A stretch of DNA of 38,099 nucleotides from DASPFV01 sp035620975 (GCA_035620975.1 DASPFV010000294.1:1-38099), one strand, 5' to 3'; shown: positions 27,034 through 35,900, counted from the first letter of the stretch. Made by a program: numbers and translations. The notes: generated by a model from the letters alone, not told the origin.

Positions 27034-27980
27034 CGCTGGCCTCCCCGCTCACCGCCGCGACCGGACGCGGACGGCCGCGGCCGGGCGCCGGCCTCGCCCG
27101 GCGCCTGCGCGCCCGGGCCGGCCGTCAGGTTCTTCTTCCGGTTTCGGAACATCACCGCCCCGAGGACCCCGTAGAGCGCGACCGGCGCGATGAACCCACG
27201 ATAGGCGGCGTGCTGGATCGTCCGCTGCAGCGTCGGCGTGGACGTCTCGCCCAGTGCCGGCAGGCCCAGCTTCTCGAACGCCACGTGCGAGAGATACAGC
27301 ACCTGCGTGCCGCCGCCGTCGAACTCGCCGTAGACCTTCGGAATGTACTTGTCCGGGTGCTTCGCGAGGCGGTCCTTGGCTTCCCGCAGCAGGTCCGCAC
27401 GCTTGCCGTAGATCACCGCCCCCCGAGGGCAGACGTCGGCGCAGGCCGGGATCTTCCCCTCGGCGATGCGGTGCTGGCACAGCTCGCACTTGACCATCCT
27501 GGGCGCCACCTTGGCCCACTCGAACTTCGGGATCCCGAACGGGCACGCGACCTGGCAGTAGCGGCAGCCGATGCACAGGTCGACGTCGTAGGTGACGATC
27601 CCGTACTCGCGCTTCTTGAACGCGCCGAGCATGCAGGCGTTGGCGCAGGCAGGATCGGCGCAGTGCATGCACTGCGCTTTCATGTACGAGCGCTCCCCGC
27701 CCTCGTCGTACAGCTTGATGATGTTCTTCGTGTACTCGTTCAGATCGGCGGGCGCCTGGTACAACCCGCCGGACCAGCCTGGATCGGCTTCCAGCCCGTT
27801 CGCCTCGCGGCAGGCGACCACACACGCCTTGCACCCGATGCACAGCGTCGTGTCGTAGAGCAGCCCGACCGCATCGTCGGGGATGCCTATCGGGCCCGAC
27901 GCCTGCACCCGCCTGACGCCTGCCGCAGCGGCGCCGGCGACGACGAGGCCCTTGAGCGCGGTGCGCCGGTTGATGCCCAC
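27030..27980 (-). CDS. hybA: HybA-like periplasmic four-cluster ferredoxin subunit
   Basis: A 316-residue iron-sulfur protein. An N-terminal twin-arginine segment (NRRTALKG, then a short hydrophobic stretch) predicts Tat export. Four [4Fe-4S] Cys sets follow: CIGCKACVVAC, CMHCADPACANAC, CIGCRYCQVAC and CELC...ACADVC. A C-terminal hydrophobic helix (about residues 270-290) anchors it. It carries electrons from the small subunit to HybB. The start is GTG at 27980, one base after the small-subunit TAG, with GGAGGTG as ribosome site; the long upstream frame is the shadow of the small-subunit gene. Confidence 0.93.
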   Translation of the reverse strand: MGINRRTALKGLVVAGAAAAGVRRVQASGPIGIPDDAVGLLYDTTLCIGCKACVVACREANGLEADPGWSGGLYQAPADLNEYTKNIIKLYDEGGERSYMKAQCMHCADPACANACMLGAFKKREYGIVTYDVDLCIGCRYCQVACPFGIPKFEWAKVAPRMVKCELCQHRIAEGKIPACADVCPRGAVIYGKRADLLREAKDRLAKHPDKYIPKVYGEFDGGGTQVLYLSHVAFEKLGLPALGETSTPTLQRTIQHAAYRGFIAPVALYGVLGAVMFRNRKKNLTAGPGAQAPGEAGARPRPSASGRGGERGGQR

Positions 27981-27981
27981 G

Positions 27982-29103
27982 CTACACCTCCTGGGAGCTG
28001 CGCGGCTCCTCGGGGCCGGCAGCCTTCTCGAGCTTCCGCGACGCCATGTACCCCGCACCGATGAGCGCACCGCCGACGAGGCCGGCGACGCCGGTCGCGA
28101 CCGGGCTGATCCCACCCTGGGTGGCGGCGATCGGCGGATAGGTGTCGGGCGGCGTGGGCCGGTGGATCTCGACGGTGTCGTGGAGCGCGACGCGGAACGC
28201 GAGCTGCGATTCGGTGCACCCGAAGCACGGGTGGCCGAGGCCGATGGGCCAGCAGTCGGGCAGCTCGTTGAACGACACCGACGAGCAGTTCGCGTGGGTC
28301 TGCGGTCCCTTGCATCCGAGCTTGTAGAGGCAGTAGCCGAGCCGGTGCCCCTCGTCGCCGAACTGCTGCGCGAACCGCCCCGCGTCGAAGTGCGCCCGGC
28401 GCGGACAGTGCTCGTGAATCGTCCGGCCGTAGGCGAACAGCGGGCGGCCCAGATCGTCGAGCGCCGGCAGCGTGCCGAACGTCGCGTACTGCAGCACCGT
28501 GCCGAGCAGGTTATAGGGATTGGCCGGGCACCCCGGAATCGTGACGACCGTCTTCCCCTGCAGCACCTGCGGCGCACCCGTCGCGCCCGTGGGATTCGGA
28601 TCCGCCGAGGGAATGCCGCCCCACGAGGCGCAGGATCCGATGGCGATGATCGCCCCGGCATCGGCGGCCACCTCGTTGAGGATGTCGATTGCCGTGCGGC
28701 CGCCAATCATGCAATAGATGCCGCCGTCCTTGGTCGGAATCGCTCCCTCGACGATGCAGACGTACTTGCCGGCATTGGCCTTCATCGAAGCTTTCAGGGC
28801 GGCCTCCGCCTGGTGGCCCGCGGCAGCGAAGAGCGTCTCGTGATAGTCGAGCGACACCAGATCGAGGATCAGCTCGGCGACACCCGGATGCGACGTGCGG
28901 AGCAGCGACTCGGTGCAGCCGGTGCACTCCTGGAAGTGCAGCCAGATCACCGAGGGTTTCAGGCCGCGGGCCGCGGCCTCGACCATCTTCTCGGCAGCCT
29001 TGGCGCTCAGGCCGACGGCCGCCGCCGCCATGGTGCAGACCTTGACGAAGTCACGACGCGACACACCGCGGCGGTTGAATGGGACGTGAGGGTCTGCACT
29101 CAT
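27982..29103 (-). CDS. [NiFe]-hydrogenase small subunit (HybO-like)
   Basis: A 373-residue electron-transfer subunit. It has a Tat signal peptide (SRRDFVK at 15-21), which exports the dimer. The proximal cluster motif is CTGC (C60 and C63), and further Cys positions lie in IGSCASWGG and IPGCPAN. The medial/distal clusters use H-x-HCPRR, CLYKLGCKG...ANC and HPCFGC. A C-terminal membrane helix (about 327-355) with a basic end anchors the enzyme. No extra Cys of the six-Cys O2-tolerant proximal cluster is obvious, so O2 tolerance is not indicated. AAGGAG precedes the ATG. It is the first gene of the minus-strand locus. Confidence 0.95.
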   Translation of the reverse strand: MSADPHVPFNRRGVSRRDFVKVCTMAAAAVGLSAKAAEKMVEAAARGLKPSVIWLHFQECTGCTESLLRTSHPGVAELILDLVSLDYHETLFAAAGHQAEAALKASMKANAGKYVCIVEGAIPTKDGGIYCMIGGRTAIDILNEVAADAGAIIAIGSCASWGGIPSADPNPTGATGAPQVLQGKTVVTIPGCPANPYNLLGTVLQYATFGTLPALDDLGRPLFAYGRTIHEHCPRRAHFDAGRFAQQFGDEGHRLGYCLYKLGCKGPQTHANCSSVSFNELPDCWPIGLGHPCFGCTESQLAFRVALHDTVEIHRPTPPDTYPPIAATQGGISPVATGVAGLVGGALIGAGYMASRKLEKAAGPEEPRSSQEV

Positions 29104-29488
29104 GCCGGAGCTCCTTCAGTCACGCGAAGTCATGGCGGGCCCGTTGTCCCGGGCGGGCCACAGGCGGATTGGGCTGACTGGCCCACAGCAACGGCGATGC
29201 CGCCTGGGCCGTTCGGGCGATTTGCGCGTGATTCCGCGGAAACGCCGGGCGGGTGCGCAGGCGCCGCTAACGAAAACCCGTCACCTCTGGGGCCAGGGCC
29301 CGCCCGGCACGCGGGATTCGACGGCTTTCCGGCGATCGGGTCGTGGCGGCCGACTTTCCCGCCCGAATCACTCCGCTCGTCGTCAGCACGCGGGTTGCTT
29401 CGACAACCTGAGAAGTGCGGCACGCAGACTCGACAGCTGGAAGCTGCGATCTGACCGCTGCCAGCTGAAGTTCCAGGAGGCCCCGTCC
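29104..29488. promoter_or_regulatory. Divergent control region between hydrogenase locus and nifJ
   Basis: This 385-nt gene-free stretch lies between two divergent, oxygen- and energy-related transcription units and should hold the promoters of both. An 11-nt inverted repeat is seen (29149-29159 with 29297-29307), though this is weak evidence in such GC-rich DNA. I could not find a sigma-54 -24/-12 element or an FNR-type site. A heptad array occupies its right end. Confidence 0.4.
29437..29467. repeat. Heptad-phased array (CTG word) upstream of nifJ
   Basis: CTG occurs at 29437, 29444, 29451, 29458 and 29465, exactly every 7 nt. It ends 22 nt before the nifJ start, just ahead of the AGGAGG ribosome site, so it lies in the leader of that transcript. 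Confidence 0.75.
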
Positions 29489-32400
29489 ATGACCATCCCC
29501 AGCCCGTGGCTCACGGTCGACGGGAACGAGGCGACGGCCCGCATCGCCTACAAGCTCAGTGAAATCATCGCGATCTACCCGATCACCCCCTCCTCCACGA
29601 TGGGCGAGCTGGCGGACGCCTGGATGGCGGCCGGACAGCCGAACCTGTGGGGGACCGTGCCGTCGGTGATCGAGATGCAGAGCGAGGGCGGGGCGGCGGG
29701 AGCGCTGCACGGCGCCGTCCAGACCGGCGCGCTCGCCACGAGCTTCACGGCGAGCCAGGGGCTCCTGCTGATGCTCCCGAACATGTTCAAGATGGCTGGA
29801 CAGCTGCTGCCCTGCGTCCTGCACGTGAGCGCGCGCGCCGTCGCGACGCACGCGCTGTCGATCTTCGGGGACCACAGCGACGTGATGGCCGTCCGCGCGG
29901 CCGGCTGGGCCCTCCTCTGCTCCGGCTCCGTGCAGGAAGCCCAGGATCTGGCGGTGATCGCCCATGCCAGCACGTTGACGTCACGCGTGCCGGTGCTGCA
30001 CTTCTTCGACGGCTTCCGGACGTCCCACGAGGTGGCCAAGATCCACGCCGTCTCCGACGACGACCTCCTCGCGATGATCGACGAGGCGGCCATCACCGAA
30101 CACCGCCGCCGGGCGCTGTCGCCCGATCATCCGGTTCTGCGCGGGTCGGCACAGAACCCGGACGTGTTCTTCCAGGGGCGCGAGGCGGCGAATCCCTTCT
30201 ACCTGGAGTGCCCCGCGCGGGTGGAAGAGGCGATGGATCGCTTCGCGGTGCTGACCGGACGGTCCTATCACCTGTTCGACTACGAGGGGGCGCCGGACGC
30301 GGACCGCGTCGTGGTGATGATGGGCTCCGGCGCCGAAACGGCCGGGGAGACGGTGGCCGCCTTGAACGATCGGGGGGAGCGTGTGGGGCTGCTGAAGGTG
30401 CGTCTCTTCCGCCCCTTCAACGGTGCGCAGTTCGTGCGCACGCTGCCCGCCACCGTCCGCCACATCGCCGTGCTCGACCGGACGAAGGAACCGGGCGCGA
30501 CCGGCGAACCGCTGTACCAGGAAGTCGTGGCCGCCATCGGCGAGGCCCTCGACAGCGGGGAGGCGCCGTTCCGGTTCTTCCCGCGCGTCATCGGCGGTCG
30601 CTACGGCCTGGGCTCGAAGGAGTTCACCCCCGCCATGGCGCGGACCGTGTTCCGGGAACTGGACCAGTCCTCGCCCCGCACCCACTTCACCGTCGGGATC
30701 AACGACGACGTGAGCTTCGCGAGCCTGCCGTACACGCCGTTCCCGATCGAGGCCCCGGGCGTCGTGGAGGCGGTCTTCTACGGGCTGGGCTCCGACGGTA
30801 CGGTCGGCGCGAACAAGAACACCATCAAGATCATCGGCGAGGAGACGCCGCTGCACGCGCAGGGCTACTTCGTGTACGACTCGAAGAAATCCGGGTCGAC
30901 GACCGTGTCACACCTGCGGTTCGGCCCGAGGCCCATCCGATCGAGCTACCTCATCGAGCGGGCCGGCTTCGTCGCCTGCCATCAATGGGAGCTGCTGCAC
31001 CGGCTCGACGTCCTGGAGCGCGCGGCCGACGGCGCGACCGTCCTGCTCAACAGCCCGTACGCAGCGGCCGACGTCTGGGATCACCTCCCCCGCCGCGCTC
31101 AACAGCACATTGTCGATCGCGGCCTCGAGCTCCACGTCGTGGATGCGGGCCGCATCGCGGCCGAAGCCGGGACGGGACGCCGGGTGAACACCGTCCTCCA
31201 GGCGTGCTTCTTCGCGCTGTCGGGCGTGCTGCCCCGCGACCAGGCGGTGGCCGCGATGAAGCGCGCCGTGCGCAAGTCGTACGGGGTCAGGGGCGAGCGG
31301 GTGCTCGAGGCCAATTTCGCAGCCATCGACGCGGCGCTCGACGGCCTGCACCAGGTGGAGATCCCGGACGCGGTCTCGGCAGCCGACGAGCCGGAGACCC
31401 GCATCAGCGATGCGGCGCCCGCCTTCGTGCGCCGGGTGACGGCTCCGCTCGTCGCAGGCGAGGGGGACCGGCTCCCCGTGAGCGCGCTGCCGCCCGACGG
31501 CACGTTCCCCGTGGGGACGTCGAAGTGGGAGAAGCGCAACATCGCCGACTCGATCCCGGTCTGGCACGAGGAGACGTGCATCCAGTGCGGGAAATGCGCG
31601 CTCGTGTGCCCGCACGCGGCGGTGAGGATCAAGGCGCTCGCGCCGGCGATGCTGAAGGCTGCGCCGACGGGCTTCAAGTCGATCGCGTATCGCGGACACG
31701 AGTTCGAGGGAATGAGCTACACCATCCAGGTCTCGCCCGAGGACTGCACCGGGTGCGAGCTCTGCGTCGAGATCTGCCCGGCACGGGATCGATCGACCGG
31801 GGTGAAGGCGTTGACCATGGCCGAGCAGCGGCCGCTGCGCGAACAGGGCCGCGCCCACTTCGAGTTCTTCCTGAGGCTGCCCGAGGTGGATCGGGCCGCC
31901 GCGAAGCACGGGTCGGTGAAGGGGAGCCAGTTCCTGCAGCCCCTGTTCGAGTTCTCCGGAGCGTGTTCCGGCTGCGGCGAGACGCCGTACCTGAAGCTGA
32001 TCTCACAGCTCTTCGGCGATCGGATGATCGTGGCGAACGCCACGGGCTGCTCGTCCATCTTCGGCGGCAATTTGCCGACGACCCCGTGGACGTGCAACCG
32101 GGAAGGCCTCGGGCCGGCGTGGGCCAACTCGCTGTTCGAGGACAACGCGGAGTTCGGGCTCGGCATGCGGATCACCGTGGACAAACAGGCGGAACAGGCG
32201 CGCGTACTGCTGCGCGAGCAGGCCGACATCATCGACGCCGGCTCCGACCCGCTGGTGGAGGCGATTCTGGCATCCGGGCAGGCTGACGAACCGGAGATCT
32301 TCGAGCAGCGCAACCGCGTGGGCAGGCTGAAGCGGCGGCTCCGGAGCGTGCTCGACACGACGCCGGGCCACTTGCAGCGCCAGAGGATCGCGCGCCTCCT

Positions 32401-33175
32401 CGAGCTCGCTGACTACCTCGTGAAGAAGTCCGTCTGGATCGTCGGCGGCGACGGCTGGGCCTACGACATCGGGTACGGCGGCCTCGACCACGTGCTGGCC
32501 TCGAACCGGAACGTCAACGTGCTGGTGCTCGACACGGAGGTGTACTCCAATACGGGGGGGCAGGCGTCGAAGGCCACGCCGCGCGGGGCAGTCGCGAGAT
32601 TCGCCGCGGCGGGCAAGCGGAGCGGGAAGAAAGACCTCGGGCTCCTCGCGATGATGTACGGGCACGTCTATGTGGCGCACATCGCGCTCGGCGCCAACGA
32701 CACGCAGACGGTGAAGGCCCTGCTCGAAGCCGAGGCGTACGATGGGCCGTCGCTCGTGATCGCCTACGCGCACTGCATCGCTCACGGCCTGGACGTCAAG
32801 GACGGGCTCGCCCAGCAGGCCCGCGCCGTCGCGAGCGGGCACTGGCCGCTCTTCCGGTTCGACCCGCGCCAGGCCGGCACCGGCCGCTTCCCGCTCACGC
32901 TCGACTCGAAGCCGCCGCGAATCACGTTCGCCGACTACGCCTACCGCGAGGGGCGCTACAACGTGCTGAGAACGCTGGATCGCGAAGCCGCCGAGCAACT
33001 GGCGGTGGAGGCCCAGCACGACATCGACGTGCGATGGCAGCTCTACGAACACCTGGCGCATCTGAATGCCGGGACTCGGGGATCAGGGGTCGTGGATCGG
33101 AAATCGGGCATCAGTGGCCAGGGATCGGGCATCCGGGATCAGGCAACAGAGAGCGAAGATCGGGGGCGGCCATGA
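29489..33175 (+). CDS. nifJ: Pyruvate:ferredoxin (flavodoxin) oxidoreductase, single-chain NifJ
   Basis: A 1228-residue homodimeric-type enzyme that converts pyruvate and CoA to acetyl-CoA, CO2 and reduced ferredoxin or flavodoxin. The domains in order are the pyrimidine-binding domain (IYPITPSSTMGE near residue 30), the CoA-binding/transketolase-C-like region, the gamma domain (NTIKIIGEETPLHAQGYFVYDSKKS-like region near 455), a two-cluster ferredoxin insert (CIQCGKCALVC and CTGCELCVEIC), and the thiamine-diphosphate domain (GDGWAYDIG...EVYSNTGGQ). AGGAGG sits 8 nt before ATG 29489. The last ~35 residues are Gly/Ser/Asp/Arg-rich and encoded by a heptad array, beyond the usual end of the family. 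Its stop overlaps the next gene as ATGA. Confidence 0.95.
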   Translation: MTIPSPWLTVDGNEATARIAYKLSEIIAIYPITPSSTMGELADAWMAAGQPNLWGTVPSVIEMQSEGGAAGALHGAVQTGALATSFTASQGLLLMLPNMFKMAGQLLPCVLHVSARAVATHALSIFGDHSDVMAVRAAGWALLCSGSVQEAQDLAVIAHASTLTSRVPVLHFFDGFRTSHEVAKIHAVSDDDLLAMIDEAAITEHRRRALSPDHPVLRGSAQNPDVFFQGREAANPFYLECPARVEEAMDRFAVLTGRSYHLFDYEGAPDADRVVVMMGSGAETAGETVAALNDRGERVGLLKVRLFRPFNGAQFVRTLPATVRHIAVLDRTKEPGATGEPLYQEVVAAIGEALDSGEAPFRFFPRVIGGRYGLGSKEFTPAMARTVFRELDQSSPRTHFTVGINDDVSFASLPYTPFPIEAPGVVEAVFYGLGSDGTVGANKNTIKIIGEETPLHAQGYFVYDSKKSGSTTVSHLRFGPRPIRSSYLIERAGFVACHQWELLHRLDVLERAADGATVLLNSPYAAADVWDHLPRRAQQHIVDRGLELHVVDAGRIAAEAGTGRRVNTVLQACFFALSGVLPRDQAVAAMKRAVRKSYGVRGERVLEANFAAIDAALDGLHQVEIPDAVSAADEPETRISDAAPAFVRRVTAPLVAGEGDRLPVSALPPDGTFPVGTSKWEKRNIADSIPVWHEETCIQCGKCALVCPHAAVRIKALAPAMLKAAPTGFKSIAYRGHEFEGMSYTIQVSPEDCTGCELCVEICPARDRSTGVKALTMAEQRPLREQGRAHFEFFLRLPEVDRAAAKHGSVKGSQFLQPLFEFSGACSGCGETPYLKLISQLFGDRMIVANATGCSSIFGGNLPTTPWTCNREGLGPAWANSLFEDNAEFGLGMRITVDKQAEQARVLLREQADIIDAGSDPLVEAILASGQADEPEIFEQRNRVGRLKRRLRSVLDTTPGHLQRQRIARLLELADYLVKKSVWIVGGDGWAYDIGYGGLDHVLASNRNVNVLVLDTEVYSNTGGQASKATPRGAVARFAAAGKRSGKKDLGLLAMMYGHVYVAHIALGANDTQTVKALLEAEAYDGPSLVIAYAHCIAHGLDVKDGLAQQARAVASGHWPLFRFDPRQAGTGRFPLTLDSKPPRITFADYAYREGRYNVLRTLDREAAEQLAVEAQHDIDVRWQLYEHLAHLNAGTRGSGVVDRKSGISGQGSGIRDQATESEDRGRP
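33075..33144. repeat. Heptad-phased array (ATC word) inside the 3' end of nifJ
   Basis: ATC occurs at 33082, 33096, 33103, 33110, 33124, 33131 and 33138, all at multiples of 7. Near-matches (CTC at 33075, GTC at 33089) fill two missing positions. Unlike the others, this array is translated, in frame with nifJ. Confidence 0.85.
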
Positions 33176-33735
33176 CGACCACTTTGATTCTCGTGCTGCT
33201 CGGCGTTGTCCTGCTGGTGTACGCAGGGCAGGCGCTGCGCGCCTACCTCAGGATGCGCGGCAGGCGCATCGTCGTGTGCCCGGAGACGAACCGGCCGGTC
33301 GCGGTCACGGTGGATGCCGGCCGCGCGGCCATCAGCGCGGTCTGGGAAAGGCCGGAAATCAAACTCGATAGCTGCTCGCGCTGGCCCGAGCGCGCCGGCT
33401 GCAATCAGGCGTGCACGGGCCAGATCTCGGTGGCGCCCGAGGACACGCTCGTCAGCCACGTGCTGCAGGCGTGGTATTCGGGCAAGGACTGCGCAATCTG
33501 CCGGCGGCCGATTCCGCCGGTCACAGGGGGAGAGCCGCGGCCGGGCCTGCTCGACGTCGGCAGACACCGCGTGCTCGGCTGTGACGAGATCCCGCCCGAG
33601 CAGATTCCGGACGTGCTGGCGGCACACCTGCCTGTCTGCGCGGCCTGCTACATCGCGGAGTCGTTCCGGGAACACTTCCCAGATCTCGTCACCGACCGCG
33701 CGGCGACCCCGCAGCGCGATCTGGTCGTGCATTGA
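33172..33735 (+). CDS. Membrane-anchored cysteine-rich protein of unknown function
   Basis: A 187-residue protein with one N-terminal transmembrane helix (residues 3-22) and a soluble domain carrying nine cysteines: C36, C68, C77, C81, C107, C110, C137, C156 and C159. CAIC and CAAC are classical metal- or cluster-type pairs, and C68-x8-C77-x3-C81 forms a third group. There is no CxxCH, so it is not a c-type cytochrome. A basic stretch (RAYLRMRGRR) after the helix suggests the Cys domain is cytoplasmic. The ATG overlaps the nifJ stop by 4 nt, so it is made together with the pyruvate oxidoreductase and may be a zinc or Fe-S partner of it. I do not recognise a named family. Confidence 0.72.
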   Translation: MTTTLILVLLGVVLLVYAGQALRAYLRMRGRRIVVCPETNRPVAVTVDAGRAAISAVWERPEIKLDSCSRWPERAGCNQACTGQISVAPEDTLVSHVLQAWYSGKDCAICRRPIPPVTGGEPRPGLLDVGRHRVLGCDEIPPEQIPDVLAAHLPVCAACYIAESFREHFPDLVTDRAATPQRDLVVH

Positions 33736-33753
33736 GGGGGGCTTTCCGGCTCT

Positions 33754-33830
33754 GGGCTCTGGGCTCTGGGCTCTGGGCTTCGGGCTCTGGGCTTCGGGCT
33801 TCGGGCTTCGGGCTTCGGGCTTCGGGCTCG
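33754..33830. repeat. Heptad-phased array (GGGCT word), eleven units
   Basis: GGGCT occurs at every seventh base from 33754 to 33824, eleven units without a slip. The variable pair is CT or TC, giving GGGCTCT or GGGCTTC units. It lies between the Cys-rich membrane protein gene and the decayed remnant. This is the cleanest of the heptad arrays. Confidence 0.92.
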
Positions 33831-33856
33831 TGAGCCGGAAGGGCCCGTTGCAAGAC

Positions 33857-34021
33857 TCATTCGTGAGGGCTGCGGCCGCGCGCGGCCTGAGCTTCCTCGA
33901 GGCTTCGGAACTTGAAGACGCCTCGGGGATAGGTCTTCGATGCGATCCTGCGATATCGCGCACAATGGCGCAGGAATCTCTCGAAGGAGCGGGCGGACTC
34001 CTCCGGCGGCGTCGCGTGCAT
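33857..34021 (-). CDS. Short ORF, possible remnant of a small partner protein
   Basis: A 54-residue ORF whose product contains FERFLRHCARYRRIASKTYPRGVFKFRSLEEAQAAR-like sequence. The closing RGVFKFRS-EEA pattern is one I associate with short proteins paired with nucleotidyltransferase-like genes. The recognisable sequence continues upstream of the ATG (PIRYFRSAEE, in frame, back to about 34050), suggesting the original start was lost. It could still be translated from ATG 34021, but it more likely belongs to the same decayed locus as the adjacent remnant. Confidence 0.4.
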   Translation of the reverse strand: MHATPPEESARSFERFLRHCARYRRIASKTYPRGVFKFRSLEEAQAARGRSPHE

Positions 34022-34049
34022 CTCTTCCGCCGAGCGAAAATAGCGGATC

Positions 34050-34300
34050 GGCTCCTGGCTGGCTGTCCTCCTGGGGATTGAACCATCGCGGAGCGCCGGG
34101 CGTCCGGCCGATCGAGCGGACGAACCCTGTCTCTCTTCAAGCGGTAGAGCGCCGGCCGGCGTCGCCACCGACACACGGATTCCATCCACCTTGATCTCGG
34201 CTTCGACGCTCTCGAAGCTCGCCGTCTCGCCCAGCCGCGTCATCACGTCGAAGAAGAGATCCGTCCGGATCGGGCAGTCGAGGGATACAATCGCCTGCCT
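34050..34300 (-). pseudogene. Decayed nucleotidyltransferase-like gene fragment
   Basis: The minus strand encodes the C-terminal part of a nucleotidyltransferase-like protein in pieces. IRTDLFFDVMTRLG...FESVEAEIKVDGIRVSVATPA (about 34270-34160) runs in one frame; ALYRLKRDRVRPLDRPDA (about 34150-34100) continues in another; and FNPQEDSQ follows in a third. At least two frameshifts are therefore needed. The first lies in a GC-rich duplicated GCCGG stretch near 34157. The N-terminal half, with the catalytic GS-D-D motif, is missing, cut off by the start of the sulfatase gene. Such proteins often act in toxin-antitoxin-like pairs. This one should be dead. Confidence 0.5.
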
Positions 34301-34313
34301 GGAGAGACCACCG

Positions 34314-35729
34314 ATGACGCGCGCGGTCGGAGCGAGACGATGGGCAATCGGGGCCTTGCTGGCCGTGGCGGGGATGGCGGCGGCGCGATCGCCGGGCGTG
34401 GCGCAGGGAACACCGCAATCCACGCAGCCGGACATCCTGATCGTTCAGGCCGACGACCTGGGCTACGGCGATCTGAGCGCCTACGGGCAGGCGCACTTCC
34501 GCACGCCCGCGGTGGATCGTCTTGCGGCCGAGGGCGCGCGCTTCACCCAGTACTACGCCGGCAGCACCGTCTGCGCCCCCTCGCGGGCCGTGCTGATGAT
34601 GGGGCTCCATACCGGGCACGTATCCATCCGCGGCAACTCGGAGCTGCCGCTCCCGGCCGCCGACCGGACTCTCGCCATGATTCTTCGCGACGCGGGCTAC
34701 CGGACGGCGCTCGTCGGCAAGTGGGGCCTGGGGGATCCCGGAACCCCGGGCCAACCCGACCGCAAAGGCTTCGACGACTCGTACGGCTTCCTCAACCAGC
34801 GCCACGCGCACCGCCAGTACACCGAGCATCTCTATCGCAACGGCGATCGAATCGAGGTGGATCCCGCCACGGAGTACGTCAACGACCTGTTCACCCGCGA
34901 AGCGGAGACGTTCATCAGGCGCGACGATCCGCGTCCCTTCTTCCTCTACCTGAACTACACCGTGCCTCATGCAGAGCTGCGGGTGCCGGCAGAGGCGATG
35001 GAGCCGTTCCTCGGCAGGTTCGTCGAGAAGCCGTTCGTCAATCAGAAAGCCGACGCCCGGCCGACCGGGTGGGAGGCGACATCGCTCGGGTACCGCTCCC
35101 AGGCGACTCCGCGCGCCGCGTTTGCTGCGATGATCACGCGCATGGACCGCGACGTCGGGCGGCTGGTGGATCTGCTCCGGTCGCGCCGCGGTAATCGGCG
35201 CGCGCTCGTGCTGTTCACGAGCGACAACGGTCCGCACCGGGAAGGCGGCGCGGATCCGGATTTCTTCAACAGCAGCGGGGGACTGCGCGGCATCAAGCGC
35301 GACCTCTACGAAGGAGGCATCCGGGTACCGATGGTGGCCTGGGGACCGGGTCTCGTCGCCGCGGGACGCGTCAGCGATCACCCCTGGGCGCACTGGGACC
35401 TGCTCCCGACGCTCGCCGAGCTGGCCGGCGCGCGTGTTCCGGCGGGCCTCGACGGCCGGTCCATGACCCGGGCGCTCCGAGGCGAGCCGCAGGAGACGCA
35501 CGATCACTTGTACTGGGAGTTCCACGAGCGCGGCTTCCAGCAGGCTGTGCGCACGGGGCCGTGGAAGGCCGTCCGCCTGAAGCGCGGCGCGCCGCTCGAG
35601 CTCTACAATCTGCCGGCCGATCCCGCCGAAATGCGCGACGTCGCCGGGCTCCATCCCGACGTGGTGCAGAAAATCGAGACCTATCTCGAGTCCGCACGGA
35701 CGGAAAACCCGAACTGGCCCGTCAAATAG
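34314..35729 (+). CDS. Secreted type I sulfatase (arylsulfatase A family)
   Basis: A 471-residue exported hydrolase with a signal peptide (about 1-31; RR then a hydrophobic core ending AVAGMAAA). The alkaline-phosphatase-like fold begins with the metal pair D47-D48 in VQADDLGYGDL. C87 in CAPSR fits the sulfatase C-x-P-S-R signature, where Cys is converted to the catalytic formylglycine by a separate maturase not encoded in this window. LVGKWGLGD and SDNGPHREGG supply the remaining active-site residues. It probably removes sulfate from a sulfated polysaccharide or aryl ester; the substrate is unknown. The start has a GGAGAGACC site. It is not in an operon. Confidence 0.9.
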   Translation: MTRAVGARRWAIGALLAVAGMAAARSPGVAQGTPQSTQPDILIVQADDLGYGDLSAYGQAHFRTPAVDRLAAEGARFTQYYAGSTVCAPSRAVLMMGLHTGHVSIRGNSELPLPAADRTLAMILRDAGYRTALVGKWGLGDPGTPGQPDRKGFDDSYGFLNQRHAHRQYTEHLYRNGDRIEVDPATEYVNDLFTREAETFIRRDDPRPFFLYLNYTVPHAELRVPAEAMEPFLGRFVEKPFVNQKADARPTGWEATSLGYRSQATPRAAFAAMITRMDRDVGRLVDLLRSRRGNRRALVLFTSDNGPHREGGADPDFFNSSGGLRGIKRDLYEGGIRVPMVAWGPGLVAAGRVSDHPWAHWDLLPTLAELAGARVPAGLDGRSMTRALRGEPQETHDHLYWEFHERGFQQAVRTGPWKAVRLKRGAPLELYNLPADPAEMRDVAGLHPDVVQKIETYLESARTENPNWPVK

Positions 35730-35900
35730 GTTCCGGGTTCAAGGTTCCGGGTTCATCTTCGTCCCTTCGTGGTGAGCCGTCGGCTCGTGCACTGTCAGGT
35801 TCAGGTTCCGGGTTCGCAAGATCCGGGACCCGGCAAACTGTCGAACGCAACGCCAGGAACGTGGAACCCGGAACGGCACCAGGCACCAGGCACCGGGAAC
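35729..35900. repeat. Heptad-phased and inverted repeats between convergent sulfatase and feoA genes
   Basis: TTC occurs at 35731, 35738, 35745 and 35752 (period 7) within GTTCCGGGTTC copies starting at 35730, 35744 and 35805. An inverted GAACCCGGAAC lies at 35864-35874. CACC repeats at 35877, 35884 and 35891, again every 7 nt, up to the feoA stop codon. The direct and inverted copies could form a hairpin and act as a terminator for both convergent genes, but there is no U run. Confidence 0.75.

Noticed and set aside
29102..29488. Upstream extension of nifJ (129 extra codons)
   Set aside because: The extension is Arg/Gly-rich and without family similarity, and the AGGAGG site and family start point to ATG 29489.
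29104..29488. Sigma-54 or FNR site controlling the hydrogenase
   Set aside because: I looked for the TGGCAC-N5-TTGC and TTGAT-N4-ATCAA patterns and found no acceptable match.
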